Positions 34,834 to 45,072 of a DNA stretch of 64,000 nt are shown in pieces. The translations under genes and the position numbers were made by a program. Position 1 is the stretch's first letter. Every line of letters starts with the position of its first letter. Source of the stretch: Litorivivens lipolytica (lineage in GTDB: Bacteria > Pseudomonadota > Gammaproteobacteria > Pseudomonadales > Spongiibacteraceae); NCBI RefSeq assembly GCF_014191715.1, contig NZ_JACHWY010000001.1:310001-374000 (forward strand), in the 5' to 3' direction. The notes under the pieces were generated by a model, which made no database searches, was not told where the DNA came from, and worked only from the letters and a program-made list of their open reading frames with translations.

Positions 34834-35757
34834 TTGGTGGATGACGATACAATAACAGTGCAAAGCGAAACCGCCGAACAGGACGCCAAGGCGCCGGCCT
34901 TGGAGCCGGCAGAGAACCCCAGTCCGCTGGGTGGTGCGCCCTTGAGTCTGGAAGCCCTGCGTCGAACGGCATCACCCCAGCAGGGTGAGATGCCCTTTGC
35001 CGTGGTGCTCGGTAAGGCGGTAACGGAATTACCTAAAGATCTCTATATTCCGCCCGATGCGCTGGAGGTCTTTCTCGAGGCCTTTGAAGGCCCCCTCGAT
35101 TTGCTGCTCTACCTGATCAAACGCCAGAACCTCGATATTCTCGAGATCGACGTTTCCCAGATCACCGAGCAATACATGCGTTACGTCAATATGATGAACG
35201 CCATGCAGTTTGAGCTGGCGGCGGAATATCTGCTGATGGCGGCCATGCTGGCGGAGATCAAATCGCGCATGCTGTTGCCGCGCTCCAGCGAAGTCGAGGA
35301 CGACGAGGAAGATCCTCGCGCCCAGCTGATCCGCCGCCTGCAGGAATACGAACGTTTCAAAAAGGCCGCTGAAGATATCAACGAGATGCCGCGTATGGGG
35401 CGCGATATCTTTGAGGCTAGCGCTGAGCCGCCAGAGCGTGAGCGTACCCGGCCGGAGCCGGATGTTGATCTGCGCGAGCTGATGTTGGCACTTAGTGAAG
35501 TGCTGCGCCGGGCGGATCTGTTTGAAAGCCATCAAGTTCAGCGCGAGAAACTCTCGACCCGCGAGCGCATGTCAGAAGTGCTGGCACGACTCTCTACCGA
35601 ACGCTTTACGCCCTTTGTCACCCTGTTCTCCGCAGAAGAGGGCCGCGTAGGTATTGTCGTAACCTTCCTTGCGGTGATGGAGCTGATCAAGGAATCGCTG
35701 ATCGAAATCGTACAAACGGAAGCCTTCGGGCCCATTCACGTGAAGGCCAAGTCCTGA
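34834..35757 (+). CDS. scpA: segregation and condensation protein A
   Basis: This 307-residue kleisin subunit bridges SMC heads in the bacterial condensin complex. The core starts at FEGPLDLLLYLIKRQNLDI, and the C-terminal winged-helix segment has TPFVTLFSAEEGRVGIVVTFLAVMELIKE. An N-terminal extension of about 70 residues is present and low in complexity. The start is uncertain between TTG 34834 and GTG 34837. scpB begins two bases after its stop. Confidence 0.93.
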   Translation: MVDDDTITVQSETAEQDAKAPALEPAENPSPLGGAPLSLEALRRTASPQQGEMPFAVVLGKAVTELPKDLYIPPDALEVFLEAFEGPLDLLLYLIKRQNLDILEIDVSQITEQYMRYVNMMNAMQFELAAEYLLMAAMLAEIKSRMLLPRSSEVEDDEEDPRAQLIRRLQEYERFKKAAEDINEMPRMGRDIFEASAEPPERERTRPEPDVDLRELMLALSEVLRRADLFESHQVQREKLSTRERMSEVLARLSTERFTPFVTLFSAEEGRVGIVVTFLAVMELIKESLIEIVQTEAFGPIHVKAKS

Positions 35758-35759
35758 CC

Positions 35760-36572
35760 ATGGAAACAGAGCAACTTATTCGCATACTTGAAGGAGCCCT
35801 GCTGGCTGCCGGTAAACCACTGACGGTTCCCCAGCTGGCCGAGCTGTTTGAAGAGCAGGAGCGCCCGGACATTGATCAGATTCGCGAAGCGCTGTCGCAA
35901 CTGACCGAACACTGCGCCGGACGCGGTTTTGAACTGCGTCAGGTGGCCAGTGGCTACCGCTTTCAGGTGGTGGAAGATGTGGCACCGTGGGTTGGTCGGC
36001 TGTGGGAAGAAAAGCCCCAGCGTTATTCCCGTGCGCTGCTCGAAACCCTGGCGCTGATCGCTTACCGCCAGCCCATTACCCGAGGCGATATTGAAGATAT
36101 CCGCGGTGTGGCTGTTAGCTCTCAGATCATCAAAACCCTGCTCGAGCGCGAGTGGGTGCGAGTGGTCGGCCACAAAGATGTGCCGGGTCGCCCGGCGATG
36201 TACGCCACGACCCGCAAGTTCCTCGACTATTTCAATATGAGCAATCTGGACGATTTGCCGGCACTGGCCGACATCAAGGATCTGGATACTCTGACCGGCG
36301 AGCTTAAATTCGACGACAGCGAGCAGCCGGCTGGCAATGGCGAAAACGGTGAGCAGAGCGATGAACGCGGACTGCTGGATGACGAAGCGGAAGCCGCAGA
36401 AGAGGCGGCTGAAAGCGATAGCCCGGCAGACGAGCCTGCTGACCTCAGTGTAGATAGTGCAGATAATGGCGAAACAGAAGACAGCGAAGCTGTTATCAGT
36501 GACGCTTCTGAACCCACCTCAAGCGACTCCCATGTCGAGACTGAGGATTCGGAGTTGAATTCCCATCAATGA
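35760..36572 (+). CDS. scpB: segregation and condensation protein B
   Basis: This 270-residue protein has two winged-helix domains in the first 180 residues: [30 protein letters not shown] and the motif [18 protein letters not shown] highly acidic, Ser/Asp/Glu-rich tail of about 85 residues follows; it is longer than in most ScpB proteins and probably disordered. It dimerises and binds ScpA in the SMC complex. It overlaps rluB by 4 bases. Confidence 0.94.
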   Translation: METEQLIRILEGALLAAGKPLTVPQLAELFEEQERPDIDQIREALSQLTEHCAGRGFELRQVASGYRFQVVEDVAPWVGRLWEEKPQRYSRALLETLALIAYRQPITRGDIEDIRGVAVSSQIIKTLLEREWVRVVGHKDVPGRPAMYATTRKFLDYFNMSNLDDLPALADIKDLDTLTGELKFDDSEQPAGNGENGEQSDERGLLDDEAEAAEEAAESDSPADEPADLSVDSADNGETEDSEAVISDASEPTSSDSHVETEDSELNSHQ

Positions 36573-37393
36573 GTGACGAAAAGCTTCAGAAAGTTCTGGC
36601 GCGCGCCGGCCTTGGCTCTCGCCGGGAAATGGAACGTGCCATCGCCGACGGCCGGGTAACGGTCGACGGCAAAAAAGCCAGCCTTGGCGATCGCGTCACC
36701 GAAGATGCGCGAGTCTCTGTGGATGGCCGACCGATCAAATTGACCGCCCCTGACAGTGTTCGCGGGCGCGTGCTGATATACAACAAGCCCGACAATGAAA
36801 TCTGCAGCCGAAAAGACCCGGAAGGGCGCCGTTCGGTATTTGAAAGCCTGCCTCGGGCTCGAGGAGAGCGCTGGATTTCCGTCGGTCGTCTCGATTTCAC
36901 CACCAGCGGCCTTTTGCTGTTTACCACGGACGGTGAGCTGGCCAACAAACTGATGCATCCCTCATCGGTGATTGAGCGGGAATACTTGTGCCGGGTTATG
37001 GGCCAGGCCAAGGAGGAAAACCTGCAAGCGCTGGTCGATGGCGTTTTGTTGGACGATGGCGTTGCCCGCTTCACCGATATCGTTGATGGCGGTGGTGAGG
37101 GTATCAACCATTGGTTCTACGTGGTGATTATGGAAGGTCGCAACCGTGAAGTGCGCCGTCTGTGGGAGTCGCAGGGTTTGCAGGTGAATCGCTTGAAGCG
37201 CGTTCGCTACGGCAACATTTTCTTGCCGCCCAAGCTCAAGGCCGGGCAGTGGATGGAACTGCCGGCGGACGAGGTCAACAAGGTCTACGAAATGGCCGGT
37301 CTGGCCCCCGTCGCTAAAAGCAAACTGCCGAAAAAGCAGGATACCAAACCGCGTGGCAAGGCCGTGCGCGTGCGCGGTCGCAAGCCGCGCTGA
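36569..37393 (+). CDS. rluB: 23S rRNA pseudouridine(2605) synthase RluB
   Basis: This 274-residue RsuA-family synthase has an N-terminal S4 domain ([17 protein letters not shown]) and the catalytic block with [17 protein letters not shown], whose Asp is the nucleophile, plus [17 protein letters not shown] basic tail rich in Lys and Arg is usual for RluB. It closes the scpA-scpB-rluB operon and starts inside scpB's stop codon. Confidence 0.93.
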   Translation: MSDEKLQKVLARAGLGSRREMERAIADGRVTVDGKKASLGDRVTEDARVSVDGRPIKLTAPDSVRGRVLIYNKPDNEICSRKDPEGRRSVFESLPRARGERWISVGRLDFTTSGLLLFTTDGELANKLMHPSSVIEREYLCRVMGQAKEENLQALVDGVLLDDGVARFTDIVDGGGEGINHWFYVVIMEGRNREVRRLWESQGLQVNRLKRVRYGNIFLPPKLKAGQWMELPADEVNKVYEMAGLAPVAKSKLPKKQDTKPRGKAVRVRGRKPR

Positions 37394-37414
37394 GTCAGGC
37401 AGAAATCACAGACC

Positions 37415-37440
37415 AAAAAAAGCCCGCCTTAAAGGCGGGC
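37415..37440 (-). terminator. terminator hairpin downstream of rmf
   Basis: The inverted repeat GCCCGCC...GGCGGGC is flanked on its left by seven As. Read on the minus strand this gives a hairpin plus T-run, 33 bases after the rmf stop. It may also stop rluB read-through. Confidence 0.8.
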
Positions 37441-37472
37441 GAGTCTGCTTCTGCTGGTCGTGGAGAAAGCGC

Positions 37473-37676
37473 TTATTGCGCGTAGGATTTCTGCAGGGCC
37501 TCAACCTGAGTGTAGCCTTCCCAGGAATCCTGGCGACCTTCACGCCAACCGGTTAACCAGTGTTGGCGCAAGGCTTCTTGTTGATGGGGACACATGTCTT
37601 TGTTTTTACCTGAAAATCCAGCTTGATATCCTTTGTGAAAGGCTCGATCGGACATATCGCGTTTCTGTCTTCTCAT
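37473..37676 (-). CDS. rmf: ribosome modulation factor
   Basis: This 67-residue basic protein starts MRRQKRD and has the family segments FHKGYQAGFSGKNKDMCP and WLTGWREGRQD. In stationary phase Rmf binds 70S ribosomes and drives them into inactive 100S dimers. The start at 37676 matches the usual MRRxKRD; the ORF could extend 8 codons further. It is divergent from rlmL. Confidence 0.93.
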   Translation of the reverse strand: MRRQKRDMSDRAFHKGYQAGFSGKNKDMCPHQQEALRQHWLTGWREGRQDSWEGYTQVEALQKSYAQ

Positions 37677-37765
37677 AGAGGGTGACTCTCCCTGATGCAA
37701 AGGTCGTTACTTGAATGGACTGAGGTTAGTCGCTACAGCTACGCGGAACAGCAATCCTTACTGTG

Positions 37766-37786
37766 TAGCACCCAATAGGGGTGCTA
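37766..37786. promoter_or_regulatory. inverted repeat in the rmf-rlmL intergenic region
   Basis: A perfect 8-bp inverted repeat (TAGCACCC with GGGTGCTA, loop of five) lies 90 bases upstream of rmf and 154 bases upstream of rlmL. It overlaps a possible -10 element TAGAAT (37785-37790) for rlmL. It could be an operator; no known consensus was matched. Confidence 0.3.
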
Positions 37787-37939
37787 GAATTGCGCACTGC
37801 AGACCTAAGATATAAGCAGATTTGCTCGCTGCTGACGAAGACCAATTGTTTATATCCTGATGCCTACTTAGGCAGTAACTTCATAAGTCACGGATGGTGG
37901 GTGCTGTAGCCCCGTTTCCTCGAACAGGCAGAGATCGTT

Positions 37940-40123
37940 TTGTCAGAATCTGACGCTACCCCGACACTTTTACCCCTTCGCGCTAGTTGCCCTAAGTCAC
38001 TTGAGGGCTTGCTTGTGTCGGAGCTGGCTAGTCTCGGCGCCACCAATCTGCGCGAAAGTGTCGGCACGGTCTATTTTCACGCTAATCTGGAAACAGCTTT
38101 TCGCGCCTGTCTTTGGTCGCGTCTGGCCAACCGGATTTTTCTCACCTTGGGTGAGTTTGAGGTCAACAGCGCCGATGCCCTCTATGCCGCCGTCAAATCG
38201 CTGCCTTGGGAAGAGCACCTCTTGCCCACTGCGACACTGGCTATCGATTTTCAGGGCAAGGTGTCCTGGCTGAAGAACAGTCAATTTGGGGTGCTGCGCT
38301 GCAAGGATGCCATTGTGGATTATTTCCGGGAGCGCTGTGGTGAACGCCCGAGTATCGACAAGGCGAGGCCAGACATCCGTATTCACGTCCGCCTGCGCAA
38401 GGGCAAGGCGCTAGTCTCCCTGGACCTTTCCGGTGAAAGTCTCCATCGTCGCGGCTACCGGAGCCGTGGTGGCCTGGCACCGCTAAAGGAAAATCTGGCG
38501 AGTGCGATTTTACTGCGCTCCGACTGGCCGGGCATGGCAGCTCGCGGCGGCGCCCTGATTGACCCCATGTGTGGCTCTGGGACTTTGCTGATAGAAGCCG
38601 CCTGGATGGCGATGGATATTGCCCCAGGTCTGTTGCGTCGTCATTGGGGTTTTGATCATTGGCAGGGCCACGTGCCGGCCCTGTGGAAGCGACTTCGCGA
38701 AGAGGCGCTGGAGCGGCGTCGGCAGGGCCTCGACCGGCAGTGGCCGGAGATTCGAGGCTACGATGCAAGTGGTTCTGCAGTGGCCACGGCGCAGGAAAAT
38801 ATCGAGCGCGCCGGTTTACGCGGCCGGGTGCGGGTCAGCCGCCGCGAACTATCAGACTTTGCCAAACCGACCCATACGGATCTGCCTGTCGGGCTGGTGG
38901 TCTGTAACCCGCCTTACGGCGAGCGCTTGGGCGATGAGGCCTCACTGGTGCATCTGTACCGCTATCTGGGCGATGCCCTGAGCCGGGATTTTATCGGCTG
39001 GCAGGCGGCATTGATTACCGGCAACCCCCATCTGGGCAAGGCCATGGCCTGGCATAGCCACCAGCAATACCGGATGCTCAACGGTTCCATCGAATCCAAG
39101 CTGCTGCTGTTTGATCTGAGCCCCGAAAATCAGATTCGCCAACGCGAGGGCGAGCAGGGTGCCAAATCTAATAGCCTGCCGATGACGGAAGGCGCGCGCA
39201 TGTTCAGCAATCGGCTGCAGAAAAATCGCAAGCGGTTGGAGAAATGGCTGAAGCGCGAAGAGGTCAGCTGTTATCGACTGTACGATGCGGATATGCCGGA
39301 GTATGCGGTGGCGGTGGATCGCTACAACGATTGGCTGGTTGTGGCGGAATATGCCCCGCCGGCGTCGGTGCCGGAAGAAAAGGCTGAGGCCAGATTGCGC
39401 GACGTGCTGGCTGGTTTGCCGGATGCGACCGGTATTTCGCCAGATCGCATTGTACTGAAACAGCGCCGCCGTCAGCGGGGCAAGGATCAGTATCAGCGCG
39501 AACAGCGCAGCAATGAAACGCTAACGGTGATGGAGGGTCAGGCGAAACTTCTGGTCAACCTGAAAGACTTTCTTGATACCGGGCTGTTTCTGGATCATCG
39601 CCGGGTGCGATTGGAGATTGCTGCGCGCGCCAATGGCCGATCGTTTTTGAACCTGTTCTGCTATACCGGCACCGCTTCCGTTCACGCCGCAATGGGTGGC
39701 GCTAAATGGACGACAAGCGTCGATCTGTCGCCTAAATATTTGCAGTGGACACGCGAGAACCTGTCGCTGAACGGTATGAGTGAGGCGCGTCATCATACGA
39801 TTGAGGCAGATTGTGTCGAGTGGCTGAAAGGCAATGACAAAACCTTTGATCTGATTCTGCTCGATCCGCCAACCTTCTCCAATTCCAAGCGCACGGAAAC
39901 GGTTCTGGATGTACAACGAGATCAGGAATTGCTGGTCGACGAGGCGATGCGGGTGTTGAATCCCGGCGGGCTGCTGATCTTTTCCAATAACCGCCGCGAC
40001 TTTAAATTGTCGGAAGCCTTAGCCGAGCGCTACCGTGTCGAAAATAGAACAGACTGGTCATTAGATCCGGACTTTAAACGGCCGGGTAAGCCGATTCATC
40101 ACTGCTTTTTCTTCTACAAGTAA
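37940..40123 (+). CDS. rlmL: bifunctional 23S rRNA (guanine-N2/N7) methyltransferase RlmKL
   Basis: This 727-residue fusion methylates G2445 (N2) and G2069 (N7) of 23S rRNA. A THUMP domain (about residues 45-160) precedes the RlmL methyltransferase with MCGSGTLLIEAAW and VVCNPPYGERLG (about residue 320). The RlmK part has FLNLFCYTGTASVHAA and LDPPTFSNSKR (about residue 640). The length is typical. It starts with TTG at 37940 after AGAGATC. Confidence 0.95.
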   Translation: MSESDATPTLLPLRASCPKSLEGLLVSELASLGATNLRESVGTVYFHANLETAFRACLWSRLANRIFLTLGEFEVNSADALYAAVKSLPWEEHLLPTATLAIDFQGKVSWLKNSQFGVLRCKDAIVDYFRERCGERPSIDKARPDIRIHVRLRKGKALVSLDLSGESLHRRGYRSRGGLAPLKENLASAILLRSDWPGMAARGGALIDPMCGSGTLLIEAAWMAMDIAPGLLRRHWGFDHWQGHVPALWKRLREEALERRRQGLDRQWPEIRGYDASGSAVATAQENIERAGLRGRVRVSRRELSDFAKPTHTDLPVGLVVCNPPYGERLGDEASLVHLYRYLGDALSRDFIGWQAALITGNPHLGKAMAWHSHQQYRMLNGSIESKLLLFDLSPENQIRQREGEQGAKSNSLPMTEGARMFSNRLQKNRKRLEKWLKREEVSCYRLYDADMPEYAVAVDRYNDWLVVAEYAPPASVPEEKAEARLRDVLAGLPDATGISPDRIVLKQRRRQRGKDQYQREQRSNETLTVMEGQAKLLVNLKDFLDTGLFLDHRRVRLEIAARANGRSFLNLFCYTGTASVHAAMGGAKWTTSVDLSPKYLQWTRENLSLNGMSEARHHTIEADCVEWLKGNDKTFDLILLDPPTFSNSKRTETVLDVQRDQELLVDEAMRVLNPGGLLIFSNNRRDFKLSEALAERYRVENRTDWSLDPDFKRPGKPIHHCFFFYK

Positions 40124-40156
40124 TTGTCTACCTGTAGATAAAGACCCCACAAACAA

Positions 40157-40181
40157 AAACACCAGCACAAGGCTGGTGTTT
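40157..40181. terminator. bidirectional terminator between rlmL and the cold-shock gene
   Basis: Hairpin AAACACCAGC/GCTGGTGTTT with A- and T-rich flanks lies between two convergent stop codons, 33 bases after rlmL and 21 bases from the cold-shock gene's stop. Confidence 0.75.
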
Positions 40182-40201
40182 TCAATACAAAGTGTCGGGT
40201 A

Positions 40202-40408
40202 TTACATAGCTGTTACATTGGCAGCCTGCAGACCTTTCTGACCTTGCTGGACTTCAAACTCTACATCCTGACCTTCGGCCAGTGTTTTAAAGCCGTCGCC
40301 CTGAATGGCAGAAAAATGGACAAATACATCAGGACCCTGTTCCTGCTGGATAAATCCAAAGCCTTTGGTTTCATTAAACCACTTCACTTTGCCAGTTGAT
40401 TTTGACAT
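40202..40408 (-). CDS. cold-shock family RNA-binding protein (CspA-like)
   Basis: This 68-residue OB-fold protein carries the RNP1 motif KGFGFI and RNP2 DVFVHFSAI. It binds single-stranded RNA and may act as a chaperone for transcripts. The start at 40408 follows a GAGG site; the longer ORF adds MNRGYD without family support. An untranslated stretch lies upstream, but I could not confirm a cold box in it. Which Csp it is (A, D or another) cannot be told from this alone. Confidence 0.95.
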   Translation of the reverse strand: MSKSTGKVKWFNETKGFGFIQQEQGPDVFVHFSAIQGDGFKTLAEGQDVEFEVQQGQKGLQAANVTAM

Positions 40409-40607
40409 GTCGTAACCTCGATTCATTTGTTTACTTTTTTATGCTGAGCCAGGCAGGGGAGTTATGACAAACAGAACGAGGTAATACCGCGACTTCGTGA
40501 TGCCTTGTACCATAAAACCGTGCTGCTTAAATTGCCAGCACCTTGAATATACACAGGGCACATGAAACTTTAAAGGCAATTTGAAAAGCGTATTTGACAA
40601 ATATCAA

Positions 40608-42758
40608 TTAACGCTGTTTGCGCGGTGGCAGCCCGGTATGTTGGGTCAGCATACGGTTTTTACCTCTAGCAGGCTTCCAGCCGGCGGGCTGACGCGGTGG
40701 CACCAGATGTTTTTTACCGAAACCAATCAGATCGGCGCGGCCCATACTCTTCAGCGCATCGCGTAACATCGGCCAGTTTTCCGGATCGTGATAACGCAGG
40801 AAGGCTTTGTGTAAACGCCTTTGTTTTAGGCCTTTGGCGGTAAACACTGGCTCACTTTTGCGGGTAACCTTTTTCAGCGGATTGCGCTCTGAGTGATACA
40901 TAGCCGTAGCGTTAGCCATTGGCGAGGGGTAGAAAGCCTGCACCTGATCGGCGCGGAAACCGTTGCGTTTCAACCAGAGCGCCAGGTTCATCATGTCTTT
41001 ATCGCTGGTGCCCGGATGGGCGGCGATAAAGTAGGGTATAAGAAATTGTTCTTTGCCCGCTTCTTTGGAATATTTGTCAAAAAGTTTCTTGAAGGCGTCG
41101 TAGGTGCCGACCCCCGGCTTCATCATCTTTGACAGCGGACCGTCTTCGGTGTGTTCGGGGGCGATTTTCAGATAACCACCCACATGGTGCGTAACCAGCT
41201 CTTTGACGTATTCCGGTGTTTCTACCGCCAGATCGTAGCGCAGCCCCGAAGCGATCAGGACTTTCTTGACGCCCTCTAGTTCGCGCACATCGCGATAGAG
41301 ATCAATCAGCGGCGTTTGGTCGGTGTTCAGGTTCTTGCAGATGCCAGGATAAATGCACGACAGGCGACGGCAGTTTTCCTCGATGGTTTTACTCTTGCAG
41401 TTCAGTCGCCACATATTGGCAGTGGGCCCGCCAAGATCGGATACCACGCCGGTAAAACCGGGAGTCTTATCGCGAATATTTTCGACCTCGCGCACGATGG
41501 AATCGTGTGAGCGGCTCTGGATAATGCGGCCTTCGTGTTCGGTGATGGAGCAGAAGGTGCAGCCGCCGAAACAGCCGCGCATGATGTTCACCGAGAAGCG
41601 AATCATCTCGTAGGCGGGGATGCGGGCTTTCCCGTAAACCGGGTGCGGTTTGCGCTGATAGGGCAGCTCAAACACATTGTCCAGTTCGTCGGTGGTCAGC
41701 GGAATCGGTGGTGGATTGAGCCACACTTCGCGATCGCCGTGACGCTGCACCAGGGGTTTGGCGTTGCCGGGATTGGTTTCCAGATGCAGCACGCGCGCGG
41801 CGTGTGCATAGAGCACCGGATCCTTGCGCACGGTCTCGTAGTCGGGCAGTCGAATCACACAGCGGTCATCCATCAGCTTCAGCTTGCGGGCGCTGAGCGG
41901 GTCGATAATACGCACCGCCTGCACTTCTTCCGGATCGGCCTGCTTGGTCTTGCAGTCGCTGGTTTCGGTCGTGTCCTGATAGGGGTTGATCGGCGGCTCT
42001 ATCGGTCCGGGAGTGTCGACGGTCGAGGAATCCACGACCGTCCAGCCCTCCGGAATTCGTTTACGCACAAAGGCGGTACCGCGAATGTCGCGCATTTCGC
42101 GAATGGCCTCGCCATTGGCTGCGCGGTGGGCGATATCGACAATAGCTCGCTCAGCGTTACCGTAGACTAAGAGATCGGCGCGGGAGTCGAGCAGAATAGA
42201 GCGACGCACTTTGTCGCTCCAGTAATCGTAATGGGCAATACGGCGCAGGCTGGCCTCGATCGAGCCGACCACGATTGGGGTGTTACGGTAGGCTTCGCGA
42301 CAGCGCTGGGAGTAGACGATGACTGCGCGATCCGGCCGTTTGCCGCCCTCATTGTCCGGGCTGTAGGCATCGTCGTGGCGCAGGCGACGATCCGCGGTGT
42401 AGCGGTTGATCATGGAATCCATGTTGCCGGCCGCGACGCCGAAAAACAGATTGGGCTCGCCCAACACCTTGAAAGGCTCCGCCGACTGCCAGTCTGGCTG
42501 GGCGATAATGCCCACGCGAAAGCCCTGAGCCTCCAGTACCCGGCCGACTACCGCCATGCCGAAGCTGGGGTGGTCCACATAGGCGTCGCCGGTCACCAGT
42601 ATGATGTCGCAGCTATCCCAACCCAGTGCATCCATTTCGGCGCGGGACATGGGCAGATAGGGCGCGGGCCCAAAGCATTCCGCCCAGTACTTGCGGTAGC
42701 TGAACAGGGGTTTTGGTGCGGCGGTGGTGGACGCTGTAGCGGGTGGGGCGGCGGACAT
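40608..42758 (-). CDS. YgiQ-family radical SAM protein
   Basis: This 716-residue protein has a B12-type/UPF0313 N-terminal region and a radical SAM core with the cluster motif CFGGCTFC at about residue 390. The C-terminal [43 protein letters not shown] block is specific to YgiQ. The reaction is unknown. It is monocistronic, between the cold-shock gene and nfeD. Confidence 0.93.
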   Translation of the reverse strand: MSAAPPATASTTAAPKPLFSYRKYWAECFGPAPYLPMSRAEMDALGWDSCDIILVTGDAYVDHPSFGMAVVGRVLEAQGFRVGIIAQPDWQSAEPFKVLGEPNLFFGVAAGNMDSMINRYTADRRLRHDDAYSPDNEGGKRPDRAVIVYSQRCREAYRNTPIVVGSIEASLRRIAHYDYWSDKVRRSILLDSRADLLVYGNAERAIVDIAHRAANGEAIREMRDIRGTAFVRKRIPEGWTVVDSSTVDTPGPIEPPINPYQDTTETSDCKTKQADPEEVQAVRIIDPLSARKLKLMDDRCVIRLPDYETVRKDPVLYAHAARVLHLETNPGNAKPLVQRHGDREVWLNPPPIPLTTDELDNVFELPYQRKPHPVYGKARIPAYEMIRFSVNIMRGCFGGCTFCSITEHEGRIIQSRSHDSIVREVENIRDKTPGFTGVVSDLGGPTANMWRLNCKSKTIEENCRRLSCIYPGICKNLNTDQTPLIDLYRDVRELEGVKKVLIASGLRYDLAVETPEYVKELVTHHVGGYLKIAPEHTEDGPLSKMMKPGVGTYDAFKKLFDKYSKEAGKEQFLIPYFIAAHPGTSDKDMMNLALWLKRNGFRADQVQAFYPSPMANATAMYHSERNPLKKVTRKSEPVFTAKGLKQRRLHKAFLRYHDPENWPMLRDALKSMGRADLIGFGKKHLVPPRQPAGWKPARGKNRMLTQHTGLPPRKQR

Positions 42759-42888
42759 AACGAGCTGCCTGAGATGGTGTTGACGAAAGCGCGCAGTATA
42801 CGGGATTTGCGGCGGAAAATCCTTGATTGCGGCAGGGGCTCGGGGCTAAATAGTCAGGATATAACAACAGGCTTATCTGGGGAGCTTC

Positions 42889-43350
42889 ATGGAGTGGCTT
42901 GATTCGTCGGTTGCCTACTGGCACTGGCTGGTACTGGGTCTGATTCTGATCGCATTGGAAATTTTCACCGCTGGCTTCGTGCTGCTGTGGCTGGGGCTGA
43001 GTGCTCTGGTGGTGGGTGCCTTGGCCTGGGCGGTAGATCTGGGTTTTACCGCTGAGCTGCTGATCTGGACGGTGCTCTCGGTGACTGACCTCTTTGTCTG
43101 GTTCAAATTTATTCAGCCACGCTTTCGGGATAAAACCCTCTCCGGCATGTCGCGCGAGGCCGTGCTCGGGCAGACCGGGTTGGTCGTGCAGGCCAATGTC
43201 GCCAATCGCGGCCGTTTGCGCTTTTCGGTGCCGCTACTGGGTAGCGACGAATGGTCTTTTATCTGCACGGAAACCCTCAGCGTTGGGGACCGGGTTAGCG
43301 TAACCGACGTGTCGGGCAATACGTTGATAGTTACCAAAGCGCAGTCATAA
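42889..43350 (+). CDS. NfeD-family membrane protein
   Basis: This 153-residue short-type NfeD has two hydrophobic hairpins (about residues 10-45 and 55-75) followed by an OB-fold domain with GQTGLV and SVGDRVSVTDVSGNTLIV. Short NfeD proteins pair with stomatin-like SPFH proteins, and one is encoded 34 bases downstream, so the two form a membrane-quality unit. The start follows GGGGAGC. Confidence 0.92.
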   Translation: MEWLDSSVAYWHWLVLGLILIALEIFTAGFVLLWLGLSALVVGALAWAVDLGFTAELLIWTVLSVTDLFVWFKFIQPRFRDKTLSGMSREAVLGQTGLVVQANVANRGRLRFSVPLLGSDEWSFICTETLSVGDRVSVTDVSGNTLIVTKAQS

Positions 43351-43384
43351 ACATTAAAAAATATTCTTACGGGGAGAAGGGTCG

Positions 43385-44230
43385 ATGGAAGGCTTGAGTG
43401 TTGTCATAACGCTGGCGGTTGTTGTGGTGGTTGTTCTGTCGCAAACAGTAAAAATAGTACCGCAGGGTTCAAAGCATATTGTGCAGCGTTTGGGTAAATA
43501 CTACGCCACCATGAATCCGGGGCTTAACTGGCTGGTGCCGTTTATCGACTCCGTGGCCTACAAGGTTACGACCAAGGATATTGTGCTCGATGTTCCCTCG
43601 CAGGAAGTGATTACCCATGACAACGCGGTGATCATTGCCAACGCCGTGGCCTACATCAATATCGTGTCGCCGGAAAAGGCGGTGTACGGTGTCGAAAACT
43701 ACACTATCGCCATTCAGAATCTGGTGCAGACCGCCCTGCGTTCGATTATCGGTGAAATGGCGCTGGACGATGCGTTGTCTTCGCGCGATCAGATCAAGGC
43801 CAAGCTGAAAGCCGCGATTTCCGATGACATTGCCGATTGGGGCATTACCCTGAAAACCGTTGAGATTCAGGATATCAACCCGTCGCCCACCATGCAGCGC
43901 GCAATGGAAGAGCAGGCCGCGGCCGAGCGTCAGCGCCGGGCGGTCGTTACCCGGGCAGAAGGTGAAAAGCAGGCGGCAATTCTCGAAGCCGATGGCCGGC
44001 TGGAGGCCTCGCGTCGCGATGCGCAGGCGGAGGTGGTACTGGCCAAGGCCAGTGCAGCAGCGATTGAAGTGGTGACCGAAGCTATCAAAAACGAAGAATT
44101 GCCGATGGTGTACTTGCTGGGTGAAAAGTACATTCAGTCGCTACAGAATCTCTCTTCATCTGCTAACGCCAAAACCGTGGTGTTCCCCGCCGATCTGCCA
44201 GAAGCCATTCGCGGGATCTTGAGCCGTTAA
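43385..44230 (+). CDS. stomatin-like SPFH/Band 7 protein (slipin/QmcA type)
   Basis: This 281-residue protein has an N-terminal anchor helix (SVVITLAVVVVVVLS), a Band 7 domain (IVPQGSKHIVQRLGKYYATMNPGLNWLVPFID), then a long coiled coil with the AEGEKQAAILEADG repeat. It forms ring-like assemblies in the inner membrane and works with NfeD, encoded upstream. Similar proteins can act on FtsH or membrane domains, but the client is unknown. Confidence 0.93.
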   Translation: MEGLSVVITLAVVVVVVLSQTVKIVPQGSKHIVQRLGKYYATMNPGLNWLVPFIDSVAYKVTTKDIVLDVPSQEVITHDNAVIIANAVAYINIVSPEKAVYGVENYTIAIQNLVQTALRSIIGEMALDDALSSRDQIKAKLKAAISDDIADWGITLKTVEIQDINPSPTMQRAMEEQAAAERQRRAVVTRAEGEKQAAILEADGRLEASRRDAQAEVVLAKASAAAIEVVTEAIKNEELPMVYLLGEKYIQSLQNLSSSANAKTVVFPADLPEAIRGILSR

Positions 44231-44291
44231 GTATTTTCTCTCTAAGTTGGCGGGTCTGGCCTGACAGGCCTGTCATCATCTCTGCGACTTG

Positions 44292-44320
44292 TTGTAACAT
44301 TACTGTCACTAAAAAGTCTT
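44292..44320 (+). promoter_or_regulatory. Pho-box-like direct repeats upstream of phoB
   Basis: TTGTAAC (44292-44298) and CTGTCAC (44303-44309) are spaced by four bases, and a weaker AAGTCTT follows at the same 11-base pitch. The Pho consensus is CTGTCAT repeated every 11 bases. They end 42 bases before the chosen phoB start, suggesting autoregulation. Confidence 0.55.
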
Positions 44321-44361
44321 TTAATGCGTAGCTGTGATTCTTAATTATGACCGGAAAAGCT

Positions 44362-45066
44362 ATGGCAAATCGCAGCATTCTGATTGTCGATGACGAGAGC
44401 GCAATCAGGGAAATGATACGCATCGGCCTTGAAATGGCCGGTTTCAATTGTATGGAGGCCACGGACGCCCAAGACGCCTACGGCCAGATTCTCGATAACC
44501 GCCCGGACCTGATTCTGCTCGACTGGATGATGCCCAATACTTCGGGCCTCGAATTACTGCGTCGCCTGCGACGCGATGATGTCAGCCGAAATATTCCTGT
44601 CATTATGCTCACGGCGAAGGATGACGAAGACAATCGCATTCAGGGTCTGGATGTTGGCGCAGATGACTATGTGACCAAGCCTTTCTCATCGCGTGAGCTG
44701 CTGGCCCGGATCAAGGCCGTGCTGCGTCGCAGTGCGGACCCTGAAGAAGGTGATGCGGTTGAAGTTAATGGCCTTGTACTCGATCCGGTCAGCCACCGGG
44801 TTTTCGCCGATACCAAGCCCATCGATATGGGGCCCACCGAATACAAGCTGCTCAAGTTTTTTATGACGCACCAGGAGCGCGCCTACAGCCGCGGCCAACT
44901 GCTGGATCAGGTATGGGGTAGTAATGTGTACGTGGAGGAACGCACGGTAGACGTTCATATCCGTCGCCTGCGCAAGGCATTGGCAACGGACATGCGCGAT
45001 TACGGGGCGCTGATACAGACCGTGCGTGGTACCGGCTATCGTTTTTCCGCTGCAGGGCTGGACTGA
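44362..45066 (+). CDS. phoB: phosphate regulon response regulator PhoB
   Basis: This 234-residue OmpR-class regulator has a receiver domain with the phosphoacceptor Asp54 in LILLDWMMP, Lys in VTKPFSSREL, and a C-terminal winged helix ending in RTVDVHIRRLRKAL and RGTGYRFS. Phosphorylated PhoB binds Pho boxes and turns on phosphate uptake genes. The ATG at 44362 (MANRSILIVDDE) has GGAAAAG upstream and was preferred to the ATG at 44347. phoR begins 6 bases after it. Confidence 0.96.
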   Translation: MANRSILIVDDESAIREMIRIGLEMAGFNCMEATDAQDAYGQILDNRPDLILLDWMMPNTSGLELLRRLRRDDVSRNIPVIMLTAKDDEDNRIQGLDVGADDYVTKPFSSRELLARIKAVLRRSADPEEGDAVEVNGLVLDPVSHRVFADTKPIDMGPTEYKLLKFFMTHQERAYSRGQLLDQVWGSNVYVEERTVDVHIRRLRKALATDMRDYGALIQTVRGTGYRFSAAGLD

Positions 45067-45072
45067 CCGCGT

